Source: CALLPQ01 sp039819545
Lineage (GTDB): Bacteria > Pseudomonadota > Alphaproteobacteria > Caulobacterales > Parvularculaceae
DNA length: 64,000 bases
Reading direction: 5' to 3'
Assembly: GCA_039819545.1 (NCBI GenBank)
Contig: JBCBRS010000007.1
Coordinates: 1-64,000, forward strand
Shown: one piece after another, positions 62,846 to 64,000 of the stretch
How positions within the stretch are numbered: position 1 is the stretch's first letter
Layout of the letters: the number at the start of each line of letters is the position of its first letter
Translations under genes and position numbers: made by a program
Notes under the pieces: model-generated
The model's database searches: none
Told to the model about the DNA's origin: nothing
Seen by the model: only the letters and a program-made list of their open reading frames with translations

Positions 62846-63361
62846 ATGTTTGGGAAAAAGACGATGAAAACGGCAGGGGCCTTGGGCGCGCTCATGATGC
62901 TTTCCGCCTGTGCGACCACGGGTGTCGATGACACGGTGGTGAATGCGGTAGATACGACCCGCAGCACAGCCACAGCGCCAACCGGCCCGATCCCCGGCTC
63001 GCAAGCCGATCTAGAACAAACCGCCGGCCACCGCGTTTTTTACGGCTACAATCAGTACACGCTGACCCCTCAGGCGCAGGACGTCCTGGCCCGTCAAGCC
63101 GCGTGGCTAAAGCAATATCCTGAGGCCGATATCCTGATCTCTGGCAATTGCGACGAGCGCGGGACCCGCGAATACAACCTTGCCCTCGGTGCGCGGCGCG
63201 CCGAAGCTGCCCGGGCTTATCTGACAAGTCTTGGTGTTGATGGCTCTCGGATTCAGACAATCTCCTTTGGTAAGGATCGCCCCATTGACCCGCGATCAAA
63301 CGAATCGGCGTGGTCTTTGAACCGCAACGCCACAACGGCTATTCGCGGCGCTGGCGCATAA
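62846..63361 (+). CDS. pal: Pal, peptidoglycan-associated lipoprotein
   Basis: This 171-residue outer-membrane lipoprotein has the lipobox LSAC with the lipidated Cys22, a linker, and an OmpA-like peptidoglycan-binding domain (about 60-165) with ILISGNCDERGTREYNLALG and RRAEAARAYL, which contain the Asp and Arg that hold diaminopimelate. It anchors the outer membrane to the wall and binds TolB/TolA. A good terminator follows. Confidence 0.95.
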   Translation: MFGKKTMKTAGALGALMMLSACATTGVDDTVVNAVDTTRSTATAPTGPIPGSQADLEQTAGHRVFYGYNQYTLTPQAQDVLARQAAWLKQYPEADILISGNCDERGTREYNLALGARRAEAARAYLTSLGVDGSRIQTISFGKDRPIDPRSNESAWSLNRNATTAIRGAGA

Positions 63362-63422
63362 GCGCTGGTGATTTGGCTGCCATGTGTGACTTTGGTCAGT
63401 GGTGCCAGTGATCATAGGTCGC

Positions 63423-63456
63423 AAAAAGCGCCTCCAATGCTGGGAGGCGCTTTTTT
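63423..63456 (+). terminator. Intrinsic terminator after pal
   Basis: AAGCGCCTCC pairs with GGAGGCGCTT around a short loop and is followed by a run of six T from 63451 to 63456. Confidence 0.9.
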
Positions 63457-63592
63457 GTGCCTTAATTTTGCTCAATCGGCATGTCGTTATTTAGCGTGAT
63501 GGCGTAATGGGAAATCGCTGCCGGGTGCGGTAGACTGTTTGAACGCACGGCCGACATTGCCATCGCAATCGCTACTGACCAGGACACTGACT

Positions 63593-64000
63593 ATGCGCCC
63601 AACGTTGATTGTTACGCCCTTTCTTGTTGCTGCACTTACAAGCTTGATGCTGTGCGCAGCGCCAGCCCATGCCGGCAAAAAACAGGATATTGAGTTGCTG
63701 CAGCAGCAGGTTGCAGAATTACAGGCCGCGCTTGCCACGCTGTCGCAGAATTCCGGTCGCGCCAATGCCGATATGACCGTCAAGCTCAGCCAAATGCAGG
63801 CTGAGAATCAGCGGCTCACTGGAGAGATCGAGGGATTGCGCAATCAAGTGCGCCAACTGACAAGCCGGATGGATACGCTCTCGCGGGTGGTGGCAGGGGA
63901 AAATTTCTCCGGCCTCGACACAGGGCTTGGCCCCGCTCGGGCAACAACGCCGCCGCAAGCCCAATCGGGGACCGCTGGTGACGGTGGGTCCGGCGCGACG
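63593..64000 (+). CDS. cpoB: CpoB/YbgF, cell division coordinator (cut by window end)
   Basis: The first 136 codons are in the window. A signal peptide (ending APAHA) is followed by a trimerising coiled coil (about 30-105, IELLQQQVAELQAALATLSQ and MQAENQRLTGEIEGLRNQVR) and the start of a Gly/Ala/Pro-rich linker. The TPR domain expected next lies beyond 64000. CpoB links Tol-Pal function to peptidoglycan synthesis at division. Its position after pal is the usual one, though a terminator stands between them. Confidence 0.85.
   Translation, partial: MRPTLIVTPFLVAALTSLMLCAAPAHAGKKQDIELLQQQVAELQAALATLSQNSGRANADMTVKLSQMQAENQRLTGEIEGLRNQVRQLTSRMDTLSRVVAGENFSGLDTGLGPARATTPPQAQSGTAGDGGSGAT

Noticed and set aside
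62571..62931. Short open frames between tolB and pal
   Set aside because: They overlap each other and pal, with no domain, signal peptide or good start site.

Overview
The window looks like the chromosome of an alphaproteobacterium that I cannot place to genus. The evidence is a ybgC-tolQRAB-pal-cpoB cluster at the right end, an alphaproteobacterial-style two-domain cold-shock protein, a methylcrotonyl-CoA carboxylase cluster, GlnE, an initiator tRNA with a relaxed anticodon stem, and palindromic intergenic repeats of a kind common in this class. The backbone genes are GC-rich. Two stretches (about 6.5-15.6 kb and 32.0-53.5 kb) are visibly AT-richer or mixed and are flanked by duplicated tRNA 3' ends, so they read as integrated islands.

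Layout. 0.3-2.5 kb: an OmpR-type response regulator and its histidine kinase. 2.7-6.1 kb: HU protein with a strong terminator, then glnE. 6.1-6.3 kb: a 116-bp tandem repeat. 6.4-15.7 kb: a putative island between an intact initiator-type tRNA-Met (15604-15680, minus) and a displaced copy of its 3' half (6438-6487). It carries a 7TM sensor kinase, a giant RTX/beta-helix type I secretion substrate and a LuxR-type response regulator, but no visible integrase. 15.7-17.6 kb: a scrapyard with a YHS-domain relic, a duplicated 3' end of an ABC-F gene, a broken ATP-grasp gene and one intact small membrane protein. 17.6-26.7 kb: YheS-like ABC-F ATPase, then a leucine/isovalerate catabolic locus made of a GntR regulator and isovaleryl-CoA dehydrogenase divergent from mccB, an Old Yellow Enzyme and mccA, with a palindromic operator candidate between the two arms. 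26.8-31.6 kb: fatty acid hydroxylase-family membrane protein, rhodanese, chorismate mutase and two photolyase/cryptochrome-family genes, one with its two domains in swapped order.

31.9-53.6 kb: a 21.6-kb integrative element in tRNA-Glu(TTC), bounded by a 17-bp att duplication and ended by a P4-type tyrosine integrase. Its cargo is a type I restriction-modification operon (hsdM-hsdS-X-Y-hsdR) whose two extra translationally coupled genes look nuclease-like; a five-gene cassette of two unknown coupled proteins, two small HTH proteins and a second tyrosine recombinase; an IS3 remnant; a LuxR regulator fused to an alpha/beta hydrolase with Cys at the nucleophile position; and two secreted proteins, one a 1407-residue SGNH hydrolase with an FG-GAP-like N-terminus. 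The most likely places for something undescribed are the recombinase cassette at 40.1-44.0 kb and the expanded restriction operon.

53.7-64.0 kb: backbone again, with a YbjN-like secreted protein, the double cold-shock protein, type II NADH dehydrogenase, a glycosyltransferase-like protein, and the Tol-Pal envelope operon, cut by the window edge inside cpoB. All family assignments rest on motif reading without database searches.
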